Assembly: GCA_904063045.1 (NCBI GenBank)
Contig: CAJFCJ010000039.1
Location: 1-64,000 of the forward strand
Length of the DNA: 64,000 nucleotides
Direction: 5' to 3'
Source: Dimorphilus gyrociliatus
Taxonomy: Eukaryota > Annelida > Polychaeta > Dinophilidae
Part shown: in pieces, positions 13,101 to 28,100 of the stretch
Layout: each line of letters opens with the position of its first letter
Position numbering within the stretch: position 1 is the stretch's first letter
Notes under the pieces: generated by a model
Databases searched by the model: none
Seen by the model: the letters and a program-made list of their open reading frames with translations, nothing else
What the model was told of the DNA's origin: nothing
Translations under genes and position numbers: made by a program

Positions 13101-16100
13101 CTCTGAATAAGGGTAGAAAAAAATTGAATATTTGTGCATAAATTTTTTGGTTTTTTTTAGGTTTAAACAAAATTAATTTACAAACCTTCCTCAGAACAAG
13201 CCAATATTGTTACTTGTGTTTTTACTGGTTCATTTGGAATGACCTTTGTGAATGTTAAAGTGACTGTGGTAGCAAGTGTGAGACTGAATTTTTGTGGTAA
13301 ATTGTCTGGTGAATAGCCTGTATCTGGTTGTTCAATTCCTTGTGAATCCTTAACAATTACATCATTGCCATCCTTATCAGTGAATCTGATTGTAACTTTT
13401 TCTACATTGTCTGGTGATTTCAATGTAACTCTATCAATTTCAACATTATCTCCTTCAGATACTCTGATTGTGACTGTTGGGTTTTCGTCATTTACACTTT
13501 CCCATAATGTTGGAGAAGTTGGGATAATGTCTTGTGGATTTCCGCTTGATACTGTAATATCATCAGGTTGAATGACCTTGTCATCATCCATGATTTCTTG
13601 ACAATAAGTGACTGTTGTTGTTGATGGAGAGGTGGTTGTACCACTTGTTGTTCCAGTTGTTGTTCCAGTTGTTGTTCCAGTTGTTGTACCAGTGGTTGTT
13701 CCAGTGGTTGTTCCTGTTGTTGTTGTTTCTAAAAAGTAAGAATAGAGCACAAGTAGAAAATTTTACATTTTAAGAAAAAAATTTATATGCTGATTGATTA
13801 ATGTAAAAATATATATAAATATATACATATCTATATATGTAAAATAAAAAACAAAAAGACAATTTACCTGGTTTAACACAAGCAAGAATTTCCACTTTGG
13901 TTGTGACTGGTGTATCTTTGTCAGTTTTGGTGAAGGTCAATGTTACTTTAGTGCCCTTTGTCAATGCTAGATTATCTGGTATATCATCTGGAGAATATCC
14001 ATCTTCTGGTTGATCATTTCCATCAGAATCTTTAACAGGAACATCATTGCCATCCTTATCTGTGATAGTGATCTTCACTTTGTCAACATTTTCAGGATTT
14101 ATCAATGTTACTCTATCAATTTCTTCATCATCATTTTCAGATATTGTTACTGTGACAGTTGGGGTATCGTCATTATCACCACTTGTCCATGGTGTATTAG
14201 ATTTTGGAATAATATCTGTTGGTGTTCCACTGCTAGTTTCAATATCATCAGGTTGAATAATGCTCTCTTCATCCATGATTTCTTGACAAAGTGTTGGTGT
14301 TGTTGTTGATGGTGTTGAAGTTGTACCACTTGTAGTTTTGGTTGTTGTACCAGTAGTTGTACCAGTAGTTGTACCAGTAGTAGTACCAGTAGTTGTTCCA
14401 GTTGTTGTTCCAGTTGTTGTACCAGTAGTTGTTCCAGTTGTAGTACCAGTAGTTGTACCAGTGGTTGTTCCAGTTGTTGTTCCTGTTGTTGTTCCTGTAG
14501 TAGTACCTGTAGTTGTACCAGTAGTTGTTCCTGTTGTTGTACCAGTTGTGGTACCTGTTGTTGTTCCAGTAGTTGTACCTGTTGTTGTACCTGTAGTTGT
14601 ACCAGTAGTAGTACCAGTAGTTGTACCAGTAGTTGTTCCAGTTGTAGTTCCTGTAGTTGTTCCTGTTGTTGTTGTCTCTGAATAAGGGTAGAAAAAAATT
14701 GAATATTTGTGCATAAATTTTTTGGTTTTTTTTAGGTTTAAACAAAATTAATTTACAAACCTTCCTCAGAACAAGCCAATATTGTTACTTGTGTTTTTAC
14801 TGGTTCATTTGGAATGACCTTTGTGAATGTTAAAGTGACTGTGGTAGCAAGTGTGAGACTGAATTTTTGTGGTAAATTGTCTGGTGAATAGCCTGTATCT
14901 GGTTGTTCAATTCCTTGTGAATCCTTAACAATTACATCATTGCCATCCTTATCAGTGAATCTGATTGTAACTTTTTCTACATTGTCTGGTGATTTCAATG
15001 TAACTCTATCAATTTCAACATTATCTCCTTCAGATACTCTGATTGTGACTGTTGGGTTTTCGTCATTTACACTTTCCCATAATGTTGGAGAAGTTGGGAT
15101 AATGTCTTGTGGATTTCCGCTTGATACTGTAATATCATCAGGTTGAATGACCTTGTCATCATCCATGATTTCTTGACAATAAGTGACTGTTGTTGTTGAT
15201 GGAGAGGTGGTTGTACCACTTGTTGTTCCAGTTGTTGTTCCAGTTGTTGTTCCAGTTGTTGTACCAGTGGTTGTTCCAGTGGTTGTTCCTGTTGTTGTTG
15301 TTTCTAAAAAGTAAGAATAGAGCACAAGTAGAAAATTTTACATTTTAAGAAAAAAATTTATATGCTGATTGATTAATGTAAAAATATATATAAATATATA
15401 CATATCTATATATGTAAAATAAAAAACAAAAAGACAATTTACCTGGTTTAACACAAGCAAGAATTTCCACTTTGGTTGTGACTGGTGTATCTTTGTCAGT
15501 TTTGGTGAAGGTCAATGTTACTTTAGTGCCCTTTGTCAATGCTAGATTATCTGGTATATCATCTGGAGAATATCCATCTTCTGGTTGATCATTTCCATCA
15601 GAATCTTTAACAGGAACATCATTGCCATCCTTATCTGTGATAGTGATCTTCACTTTGTCAACATTTTCAGGATTTATCAATGTTACTCTATCAATTTCTT
15701 CATCATCATTTTCAGATATTGTTACTGTGACAGTTGGGGTATCGTCATTATCACCACTTGTCCATGGTGTATTAGATTTTGGAATAATATCTGTTGGTGT
15801 TCCACTGCTAGTTTCAATATCATCAGGTTGAATAATGCTCTCTTCATCCATGATTTCTTGACAAAGTGTTGGTGTTGTTGTTGATGGTGTTGAAGTTGTA
15901 CCACTTGTAGTTTTGGTTGTTGTACCAGTAGTTGTACCAGTAGTTGTACCAGTAGTAGTACCAGTAGTTGTTCCAGTTGTTGTTCCAGTTGTTGTACCAG
16001 TAGTTGTTCCAGTTGTAGTACCAGTAGTTGTACCAGTGGTTGTTCCAGTTGTTGTTCCTGTTGTTGTTCCTGTAGTAGTACCTGTAGTTGTACCAGTAGT

Positions 16101-19100
16101 TGTTCCTGTTGTTGTACCAGTTGTGGTACCTGTTGTTGTTCCAGTAGTTGTACCTGTTGTTGTACCTGTAGTTGTACCAGTAGTAGTACCAGTAGTTGTA
16201 CCAGTAGTTGTTCCAGTTGTAGTTCCTGTAGTTGTTCCTGTTGTTGTTGTCTCTGAATAAGGGTAGAAAAAAATTGAATATTTGTGCATAAATTTTTTGG
16301 TTTTTTTTAGGTTTAAACAAAATTAATTTACAAACCTTCCTCAGAACAAGCCAATATTGTTACTTGTGTTTTTACTGGTTCATTTGGAATGACCTTTGTG
16401 AATGTTAAAGTGACTGTGGTAGCAAGTGTGAGACTGAATTTTTGTGGTAAATTGTCTGGTGAATAGCCTGTATCTGGTTGTTCAATTCCTTGTGAATCCT
16501 TAACAATTACATCATTGCCATCCTTATCAGTGAATCTGATTGTAACTTTTTCTACATTGTCTGGTGATTTCAATGTAACTCTATCAATTTCAACATTATC
16601 TCCTTCAGATACTCTGATTGTGACTGTTGGGTTTTCGTCATTTACACTTTCCCATAATGTTGGAGAAGTTGGGATAATGTCTTGTGGATTTCCGCTTGAT
16701 ACTGTAATATCATCAGGTTGAATGACCTTGTCATCATCCATGATTTCTTGACAATAAGTGACTGTTGTTGTTGATGGAGAGGTGGTTGTACCACTTGTTG
16801 TTCCAGTTGTTGTTCCAGTTGTTGTTCCAGTTGTTGTACCAGTGGTTGTTCCAGTGGTTGTTCCTGTTGTTGTTGTTTCTAAAAAGTAAGAATAGAGCAC
16901 AAGTAGAAAATTTTACATTTTAAGAAAAAAATTTATATGCTGATTGATTAATGTAAAAATATATATAAATATATACATATCTATATATGTAAAATAAAAA
17001 ACAAAAAGACAATTTACCTGGTTTAACACAAGCAAGAATTTCCACTTTGGTTGTGACTGGTGTATCTTTGTCAGTTTTGGTGAAGGTCAATGTTACTTTA
17101 GTGCCCTTTGTCAATGCTAGATTATCTGGTATATCATCTGGAGAATATCCATCTTCTGGTTGATCATTTCCATCAGAATCTTTAACAGGAACATCATTGC
17201 CATCCTTATCTGTGATAGTGATCTTCACTTTGTCAACATTTTCAGGATTTATCAATGTTACTCTATCAATTTCTTCATCATCATTTTCAGATATTGTTAC
17301 TGTGACAGTTGGGGTATCGTCATTATCACCACTTGTCCATGGTGTATTAGATTTTGGAATAATATCTGTTGGTGTTCCACTGCTAGTTTCAATATCATCA
17401 GGTTGAATAATGCTCTCTTCATCCATGATTTCTTGACAAAGTGTTGGTGTTGTTGTTGATGGTGTTGAAGTTGTACCACTTGTAGTTTTGGTTGTTGTAC
17501 CAGTAGTTGTACCAGTAGTTGTACCAGTAGTAGTACCAGTAGTTGTTCCAGTTGTTGTTCCAGTTGTTGTACCAGTAGTTGTTCCAGTTGTAGTACCAGT
17601 AGTTGTACCAGTGGTTGTTCCAGTTGTTGTTCCTGTTGTTGTTCCTGTAGTAGTACCTGTAGTTGTACCAGTAGTTGTTCCTGTTGTTGTACCAGTTGTG
17701 GTACCTGTTGTTGTTCCAGTAGTTGTACCTGTTGTTGTACCTGTAGTTGTACCAGTAGTAGTACCAGTAGTTGTACCAGTAGTTGTTCCAGTTGTAGTTC
17801 CTGTAGTTGTTCCTGTTGTTGTTGTCTCTGAATAAGGGTAGAAAAAAATTGAATATTTGTGCATAAATTTTTTGGTTTTTTTTAGGTTTAAACAAAATTA
17901 ATTTACAAACCTTCCTCAGAACAAGCCAATATTGTTACTTGTGTTTTTACTGGTTCATTTGGAATGACCTTTGTGAATGTTAAAGTGACTGTGGTAGCAA
18001 GTGTGAGACTGAATTTTTGTGGTAAATTGTCTGGTGAATAGCCTGTATCTGGTTGTTCAATTCCTTGTGAATCCTTAACAATTACATCATTGCCATCCTT
18101 ATCAGTGAATCTGATTGTAACTTTTTCTACATTGTCTGGTGATTTCAATGTAACTCTATCAATTTCAACATTATCTCCTTCAGATACTCTGATTGTGACT
18201 GTTGGGTTTTCGTCATTTACACTTTCCCATAATGTTGGAGAAGTTGGGATAATGTCTTGTGGATTTCCGCTTGATACTGTAATATCATCAGGTTGAATGA
18301 CCTTGTCATCATCCATGATTTCTTGACAATAAGTGACTGTTGTTGTTGATGGAGAGGTGGTTGTACCACTTGTTGTTCCAGTTGTTGTTCCAGTTGTTGT
18401 TCCAGTTGTTGTTCCAGTTGTTGTACCAGTGGTTGTTCCAGTGGTTGTTCCTGTTGTTGTTGTTTCTAAAAAGTAAGAATAGAGCACAAGTAGAAAATTT
18501 TACATTTTAAGAAAAAAATTTATATGCTGATTGATTAATGTAAAAATATATATAAATATATACATATCTATATATGTAAAATAAAAAACAAAAGACAATT
18601 TACCTGGTTTAACACAAGCAAGAATTTCCACTTTGGTTGTGACTGGTGTATCTTTGTCAGTTTTGGTGAAGGTCAATGTTACTTTAGTGCCCTTTGTCAA
18701 TGCTAGATTATCTGGTATATCATCTGGAGAATATCCATCTTCTGGTTGATCATTTCCATCAGAATCTTTAACAGGAACATCATTGCCATCCTTATCTGTG
18801 ATAGTGATCTTCACTTTGTCAACATTTTCAGGATTTATCAATATTACTCTATCAATTTCTTCATCATCATTTTCAGATATTGTTACTGTGACAGTTGGGG
18901 TATCGTCATTATCACCACTTGTCCATGGTGTATTAGATTTTGGAATAATATCTGTTGGTGTTCCACTGCTAGTTTCAATATCATCAGGTTGAATAATGCT
19001 CTCTTCATCCATGATTTCTTGACAAAGTGTTGGTGTTGTTGTTGATGGTGTTGAAGTTGTACCACTTGTAGTTTTGGTTGTTGTACCAGTAGTTGTACCA

Positions 19101-22100
19101 GTAGTTGTACCAGTAGTAGTACCAGTAGTTGTTCCAGTTGTTGTTCCAGTTGTTGTACCAGTAGTTGTTCCAGTTGTAGTACCAGTAGTTGTACCAGTGG
19201 TTGTTCCAGTTGTTGTTCCTGTTGTTGTTCCTGTAGTAGTACCTGTAGTTGTACCAGTAGTTGTTCCTGTTGTTGTACCAGTTGTGGTACCTGTTGTTGT
19301 TCCAGTAGTTGTACCTGTTGTTGTACCTGTAGTTGTTCCTGTTGTTGTTCCTGTAGTAGTACCTGTAGTTGTACCAGTAGTTGTTCCTGTTGTTGTACCA
19401 GTTGTGGTACCTGTTGTTGTTCCAGTAGTTGTACCTGTTGTTGTACCTGTAGTTGTACCAGTAGTAGTACCAGTAGTTGTACCAGTAGTTGTTCCAGTTG
19501 TAGTTCCTGTAGTTGTTCCTGTTGTTGTTGTCTCTGAATAAGGGTAGAAAAAAATTGAATATTTGTGCATAAATTTTTTGGTTTTTTTTAGGTTTAAACA
19601 AAATTAATTTACAAACCTTCCTCAGAACAAGCCAATATTGTTACTTGTGTTTTTACTGGTTCATTTGGAATGACCTTTGTGAATGTTAAAGTGACTGTGG
19701 TAGCAAGTGTGAGACTGAATTTTTGTGGTAAATTGTCTGGTGAATAGCCTGTATCTGGTTGTTCAATTCCTTGTGAATCCTTAACAATTACATCATTGCC
19801 ATCCTTATCAGTGAATCTGATTGTAACTTTTTCTACATTGTCTGGTGATTTCAATGTAACTCTATCAATTTCAACATTATCTCCTTCAGATACTCTGATT
19901 GTGACTGTTGGGTTTTCGTCATTTACACTTTCCCATAATGTTGGAGAAGTTGGGATAATGTCTTGTGGATTTCCGCTTGATACTGTAATATCATCAGGTT
20001 GAATGACCTTGTCATCATCCATGATTTCTTGACAATAAGTGACTGTTGTTGTTGATGGAGAGGTGGTTGTACCACTTGTTGTTCCAGTTGTTGTTCCAGT
20101 TGTTGTTCCAGTTGTTGTACCAGTGGTTGTTCCAGTGGTTGTTCCTGTTGTTGTTGTTTCTAAAAAGTAAGAATAGAGCACAAGTAGAAAATTTTACATT
20201 TTAAGAAAAAAATTTATATGCTGATTGATTAATGTAAAAATATATATAAATATATACATATCTATATATGTAAAATAAAAAACAAAAAGACAATTTACCT
20301 GGTTTAACACAAGCAAGAATTTCCACTTTGGTTGTGACTGGTGTATCTTTGTCAGTTTTGGTGAAGGTCAATGTTACTTTAGTGCCCTTTGTCAATGCTA
20401 GATTATCTGGTATATCATCTGGAGAATATCCATCTTCTGGTTGATCATTTCCATCAGAATCTTTAACAGGAACATCATTGCCATCCTTATCTGTGATAGT
20501 GATCTTCACTTTGTCAACATTTTCAGGATTTATCAATGTTACTCTATCAATTTCTTCATCATCATTTTCAGATATTGTTACTGTGACAGTTGGGGTATCG
20601 TCATTATCACCACTTGTCCATGGTGTATTAGATTTTGGAATAATATCTGTTGGTGTTCCACTGCTAGTTTCAATATCATCAGGTTGAATAATGCTCTCTT
20701 CATCCATGATTTCTTGACAAAGTGTTGGTGTTGTTGTTGATGGTGTTGAAGTTGTACACTTGTAGTTTTGGTTGTTGTACCAGTAGTTGTACCAGTAGTA
20801 GTACCAGTAGTAGTACCAGTAGTTGTTCCAGTAGTTGTACCAGTAGTTGTTCCAGTTGTAGTTCCTGTAGTTGTTCCTGTTGTTGTGGTCTCTGAATAAG
20901 GTAGTAAAAAAATTGAATTGAATATTTGTGCATAAATTTTTTGGTTTTTTTTAGGTTTAAACAAAATTAATTTACAAACCTTCCTCAGAACAAGCCAATA
21001 TTGTTACTTGTGTTTTTACTGGTTCATTTGGAATGACCTTTGTGAATGTTAAAGTGACTGTGGTAGCAAGTGTGAGACTGAATTTTTGTGGTAAATTGTC
21101 TGGTGAATAGCCTGTATCTGGTTGTTCAATTCCTTGTGAATCCTTAACAATTACATCATTGCCATCCTTATCAGTGAATCTGATTGTAACTTTTTCTACA
21201 TTGTCTGGTGATTTCAATGTAACTCTATCAATTTCAACATTATCTCCTTCAGATACTCTGATTGTGACTGTTGGGTTTTCGTCATTTACACTTTCCCATA
21301 ATGTTGGAGAAGTTGGGATAATGTCTTGTGGATTTCCGCTTGATACTGTAATATCATCAGGTTGAATGACCTTGTCATCATCCATGATTTCTTGACAATA
21401 AGTGACTGTTGTTGTTGATGGAGAGGTGGTTGTACCACTTGTTGTTCCAGTTGTTGTTCCAGTTGTTGTTCCAGTTGTTGTACCAGTGGTTGTTCCAGTG
21501 GTTGTTCCTGTTGTTGTTGTTTCTAAAAAGTAAGAATAGAGCACAAGTAGAAAATTTTACATTTTAAAAAAAAATTTATATGCTGATTGATTAATGTAAA
21601 AAATATATAAATATATACATATCTATATATGTAAAATAAAAAACAAAAAGACAATTTACCTGGTTTAACACAAGCAAGAATTTCCACTTTGGTTGTGACT
21701 GGTGTATCTTTGTCAGTTTTGGTGAAGGTCAATGTTACTTTAGTGCCCTTTGTCAATGCTAGATTATCTGGTATATCATCTGGAGAATATCCATCTTCTG
21801 GTTGATCATTTCCATCAGAATCTTTAACAGGAACATCATTGCCATCCTTATCTGTGATAGTGATCTTCACTTTGTCAACATTTTCAGGATTTATCAATGT
21901 TACTCTATCAATTTCTTCATCATCATTTTCAGATATTGTTACTGTGACAGTTGGGGTATCGTCATTATCACACTTGTCCATGGTGTATTAGATTTTGGAA
22001 TAATATCTGTTGGTGTTCCACTGCTAGTTTCAATATCATCAGGTTGAATAATGCTCTCTTCATCCATGATTTCTTGACAAAGTGTTGGTGTTGTTGTTGA

Positions 22101-25100
22101 TGGTGTTGAAGTTGTACCACTTGTAGTTTTGGTTGTTGTACAGTAGTTGTACAGTACAGTAGTAGTACCAGTAGTTGTTCCAGTAGTTGTACCAGTAGTT
22201 GTTCCAGTTGTAGTTCCTGTAGTTGTTCTGTTGTTGTTGTCTCTGAATAAGGGTAGAAAAAAATTGAATATTTGTGCATAAATTTTTTGGTTTTTTTTAG
22301 GTTTAAACAAAATTAATTTACAAACCTTCCTCAGAACAAGCCAATATTGTTACTTGTGTTTTTACTGGTTCATTTGGAATGACCTTTGTGAATGTTAAAG
22401 TGACTGTGGTAGCAAGTGTGAGACTGAATTTTTGTGGTAAATTGTCTGGTGAATAGCCTGTATCTGGTTGTTCAATTCCTTGTGAATCCTTAACAATTAC
22501 ATCATTGCCATCCTTATCAGTGAATCTGATTGTAACTTTTTCTACATTGTCTGGTGATTTCAATGTAACTCTATCAATTTCAACATTATCTCCTTCAGAT
22601 ACTCTGATTGTGACTGTTGGGTTTTCGTCATTTACACTTTCCCATAATGTTGGAGAAGTTGGGATAATGTCTTGTGGATTTCCGCTTGATACTGTAATAT
22701 CATCAGGTTGAATGACCTTGTCATCATCCATGATTTCTTGACAATAAGTGACTGTTGTTGTTGATGGAGAGGTGGTTGTACCACTTGTTGTTCCAGTTGT
22801 TGTTCCAGTTGTTGTTCCAGTTGTTGTACCAGTGGTTGTTCCAGTGGTTGTTCCTGTTGTTGTTGTTTCTAAAAAGTAAGAATAGAGCACAAGTAGAAAA
22901 TTTTACATTTTAAGAAAAAATTAATATGCTGATTGATTAATGTAAAAATATATATAAATATATACATATCTATATATGTAAAATAAAAAACAAAAAGACA
23001 ATTTACCTGGTTTAACACAAGCAAGAATTTCCACTTTGGTTGTGACTGGTGTATCTTTGTCAGTTTTGGTGAAGGTCAATGTTACTTTAGTGCCCTTTGT
23101 CAATGCTAGATTATCTGGTATATCATCTGGAGAATATCCATCTTCTGGTTGATCATTTCCATCAGAATCTTTAACAGGAACATCATTGCCATCCTTATCT
23201 GTGATAGTGATCTTCACTTTGTCAACATTTTCAGGATTTATCAATGTTACTCTATCAATTTCTTCGTCATCATTTTCAGATATTGTTACTGTGACAGTTG
23301 GGGTATCGTCATTATCACCACTTGTCCATGGTGTATTAGATTTTGGAATAATATCTGTTGGTGTTCCACTGCTAGTTTCAATATCATCAGGTTGAATAAT
23401 GCTCTCTTCATCCATGATTTCTTGACAAAGTGTTGGTGTTGTTGTTGATGGTGTTGAAGTTGTACCACTTGTAGTTTTGGTTGTTGTACCAGTAGTTGTA
23501 CCAGTAGTTGTACCAGTAGTAGTACAGTAGTTGTTCCAGTTGTTGTTCCAGTTGTTGTACCAGTAGTTGTTCCAGTTGTAGTACCAGTAGTTGTACCAGT
23601 GGTTGTTCCAGTTGTTGTTCCTGTTGTTGTTCCTGTAGTAGTACCTGTAGTTGTACCAGTAGTTGTTCCTGTTGTTGTACCAGTTGTGGTACCTGTTGTT
23701 GTTCCAGTAGTTGTACCTGTTGTTGTACCTGTAGTTGTACCAGTAGTAGTACCAGTAGTTGTACCAGTAGTTGTTCCAGTTGTAGTTCCTGTAGTTGTTC
23801 CTGTTGTTGTTGTCTCTGAATAAGGGTAGAAAAAAATTGAATATTTGTGCATAAATTTTTTGGTTTTTTTTAGGTTTAAACAAAATTAATTTACAAACCT
23901 TCCTCAGAACAAGCCAATATTGTTACTTGTGTTTTTACTGGTTCATTTGGAATGACCTTTGTGAATGTTAAAGTGACTGTGGTAGCAAGTGTGAGACTGA
24001 ATTTTTGTGGTAAATTGTCTGGTGAATAGCCTGTATCTGGTTGTTCAATTCCTTGTGAATCCTTAACAATTACATCATTGCCATCCTTATCAGTGAATCT
24101 GATTGTAACTTTTTCTACATTGTCTGGTGATTTCAATGTAACTCTATCAATTTCAACATTATCTCCTTCAGATACTCTGATTGTGACTGTTGGGTTTTCG
24201 TCATTTACACTTTCCCATAATGTTGGAGAAGTTGGGATAATGTCTTGTGGATTTCCGCTTGATACTGTAATATCATCAGGTTGAATGACCTTGTCATCAT
24301 CCATGATTTCTTGACAATAAGTGACTGTTGTTGTTGATGGAGAGGTGGTTGTACCACTTGTTGTTCCAGTTGTTGTTCCAGTTGTTGTTCCAGTTGTTGT
24401 ACCAGTGGTTGTTCCAGTGGTTGTTCCTGTTGTTGTTGTTTCTAAAAAGTAAGAATAGAGCACAAGTAGAAAATTTTACATTTTAAGAAAAAATTTATAT
24501 GCTGATTGATTAATGTAAAAATATATATAAATATATACATATCTATATATGTAAAATAAAAAACAAAAAGACAATTTACCTGGTTTAACACAAGCAAGAA
24601 TTTCCACTTTGGTTGTGACTGGTGTATCTTTGTCAGTTTTGGTGAAGGTCAATGTTACTTTAGTGCCCTTTGTCAATGCTAGATTATCTGGTATATCATC
24701 TGGAGAATATCCATCTTCTGGTTGATCATTTCCATCAGAATCTTTAACAGGAACATCATTGCCATCCTTATCTGTGATAGTGATCTTCACTTTGTCAACA
24801 TTTTCAGGATTTATCAATGTTACTCTATCAATTTCTTCATCATCATTTTCAGATATTGTTACTGTGACAGTTGGGGTATCGTCATTATCACCACTTGTCC
24901 ATGGTGTATTAGATTTTGGAATAATATCTGTTGGTGTTCCACTGCTAGTTTCAATATCATCAGGTTGAATAATGCTCTCTTCATCCATGATTTCTTGACA
25001 AAGTGTTGGTGTTGTTGTTGATGGTGTTGAAGTTGTACCACTTGTAGTTTTGGTTGTTGTACCAGTAGTTGTACAGTAGTAGTACCAGTAGTAGTACCAG

Positions 25101-28100
25101 TAGTTGTTCCAGTAGTTGTACCAGTAGTTGTTCCAGTTGTAGTTCCTGTAGTTGTTCCTGTTGTTGTTGTCTCTGAATAAGGGTAGAAAAAAATTGAATA
25201 TTTGTGCATAAATTTTTTGGTTTTTTTTAGGTTTAAACAAAATTAATTTACAAACCTTCCTCAGAACAAGCCAATATTGTTACTTGTTTTTACTGGTTCA
25301 TTTGAATTTTGTGAATGTTAAAGTGACTGTGGTAGCAAGTGTGAGACTGAATTTTTGTGGTAAATTGTCTGGTGAATAGCCTGTATCTGGTTGTTCAATT
25401 CCTTGTGAATCCTTAACAATTACATCATTGCCATCCTTATCAGTGAATCTGATTGTAACTTTTTCTACATTGTCTGGTGATTTCAATGTAACTCTATCAA
25501 TTTCAACATTATCTCCTTCAGATACTCTGATTGTGACTGTTGGGTTTTCGTCATTTACACTTTCCCATAATGTTGGAGAAGTTGGGATAATGTCTTGTGG
25601 ATTTCCGCTTGATACTGTAATATCATCAGGTTGAATGACCTTGTCATCATCCATGATTTCTTGACAATAAGTGACTGTTGTTGTTGATGGAGAGGTGGTT
25701 GTACCACTTGTTGTTCCAGTTGTTGTTCCAGTTGTTGTTCCAGTTGTTGTACCAGTGGTTGTTCCAGTGGTTGTTCCTGTTGTTGTTGTTTCTAAAAAGT
25801 AAGAATAGAGCACAAGTAGAAAATTTTACATTTTAAGAAAAAAATTTATATGCTGATTGATTAATGTAAAAATATATATAAATATATACATATCTATATA
25901 TGTAAAATAAAAAACAAAAAGACAATTTACCTGGTTTAACACAAGCAAGAATTTCCACTTTGGTTGTGACTGGTGTATCTTTGTCAGTTTTGGTGAAGGT
26001 CAATGTTACTTTAGTGCCCTTTGTCAATGCTAGATTATCTGGTATATCATCTGGAGAATATCCATCTTCTGGTTGATCATTTCCATCAGAATCTTTAACA
26101 GGAACATCATTGCCATCCTTATCTGTGATAGTGATCTTCACTTTGTCAACATTTTCAGGATTTATCAATGTTACTCTATCAATTTCTTCATCATCATTTT
26201 CAGATATTGTTACTGTGACAGTTGGGGTATCGTCATTATCACCACTTGTCCATGGTGTATTAGATTTTGGAATAATATCTGTTGGTGTTCCACTGCTAGT
26301 TTCAATATCATCAGGTTGAATAATGCTCTCTTCATCCATGATTTCTTGACAAAGTGTTGGTGTTGTTGTTGATGGTGTTGAAGTTGTACCACTTGTAGTT
26401 TTGGTTGTTGTACCAGTAGTTGTACCAGTAGTAGTACCAGTAGTAGTACCAGTAGTTGTTCCAGTAGTTGTACCAGTAGTTGTTCCAGTTGTAGTTCCTG
26501 TAGTTGTTCCTGTTGTTGTTGTCTCTGAATAAGGGTAGAAAAAAATTGAATATTTGTGCATAAATTTTTTGGTTTTTTTTAGGTTTAAACAAAATTAATT
26601 TACAAACCTTCCTCAGAACAAGCCAATATTGTTACTTGTGTTTTTACTGGTTCATTTGGAATGACCTTTGTGAATGTTAAAGTGACTGTGGTAGCAAGTG
26701 TGAGACTGAATTTTTGTGGTAAATTGTCTGGTGAATAGCCTGTATCTGGTTGTTCAATTCCTTGTGAATCCTTAACAATTACATCATTGCCATCCTTATC
26801 AGTGAATCTGATTGTAACTTTTTCTACATTGTCTGGTGATTTCAATGTAACTCTATCAATTTCAACATTATCTCCTTCAGATACTCTGATTGTGACTGTT
26901 GGGTTTTCGTCATTTACACTTTCCCATAATGTTGGAGAAGTTGGGATAATGTCTTGTGGATTTCCGCTTGATACTGTAATATCATCAGGTTGAATGACCT
27001 TGTCATCATCCATGATTTCTTGACAATAAGTGACTGTTGTTGTTGATGGAGAGGTGGTTGTACCACTTGTTGTTCCAGTTGTTGTTCCAGTTGTTGTTCC
27101 AGTTGTTGTACCAGTGGTTGTTCCAGTGGTTGTTCCTGTTGTTGTTGTTTCTAAAAAGTAAGAATAGAGCACAAGTAGAAAATTTTACATTTTAAGAAAA
27201 AAATTTATATGCTGATTGATTAATGTAAAAATATATATAAATATATACATATCTATATATGTAAAATAAAAAACAAAAAGACAATTTACCTGGTTTAACA
27301 CAAGCAAGAATTTCCACTTTGGTTGTGACTGGTGTATCTTTGTCAGTTTTGGTGAAGGTCAATGTTACTTTAGTGCCCTTTGTCAATGCTAGATTATCTG
27401 GTATATCATCTGGAGAATATCCATCTTCTGGTTGATCATTTCCATCAGAATCTTTAACAGGAACATCATTGCCATCCTTATCTGTGATAGTGATCTTCAC
27501 TTTGTCAACATTTTCAGGATTTATCAATGTTACTCTATCAATTTCTTCATCATCATTTTCAGATATTGTTACTGTGACAGTTGGGGTATCGTCATTATCA
27601 CCACTTGTCCATGGTGTATTAGATTTTGGAATAATATCTGTTGGTGTTCCACTGCTAGTTTCAATATCATCAGGTTGAATAATGCTCTCTTCATCCATGA
27701 TTTCTTGACAAAGTGTTGGTGTTGTTGTTGATGGTGTTGAAGTTGTACCACTTGTAGTTTTGGTTGTTGTACCAGTAGTTGTACCAGTAGTAGTACCAGT
27801 AGTAGTACCAGTAGTTGTTCCAGTAGTTGTACCAGTAGTTGTTCCAGTTGTAGTTCCTGTAGTTGTTCCTGTTGTTGTTGTCTCTGAATAAGGGTAGAAA
27901 AAAATTGAATATTTGTGCATAAATTTTTTGGTTTTTTTTAGGTTTAAACAAAATTAATTTACAAACCTTCCTCAGAACAAGCCAATATTGTTACTTGTGT
28001 TTTTACTGGTTCATTTGGAATGACCTTTGTGAATGTTAAAGTGACTGTGGTAGCAAGTGTGAGACTGAATTTTTGTGGTAAATTGTCTGGTGAATAGCCT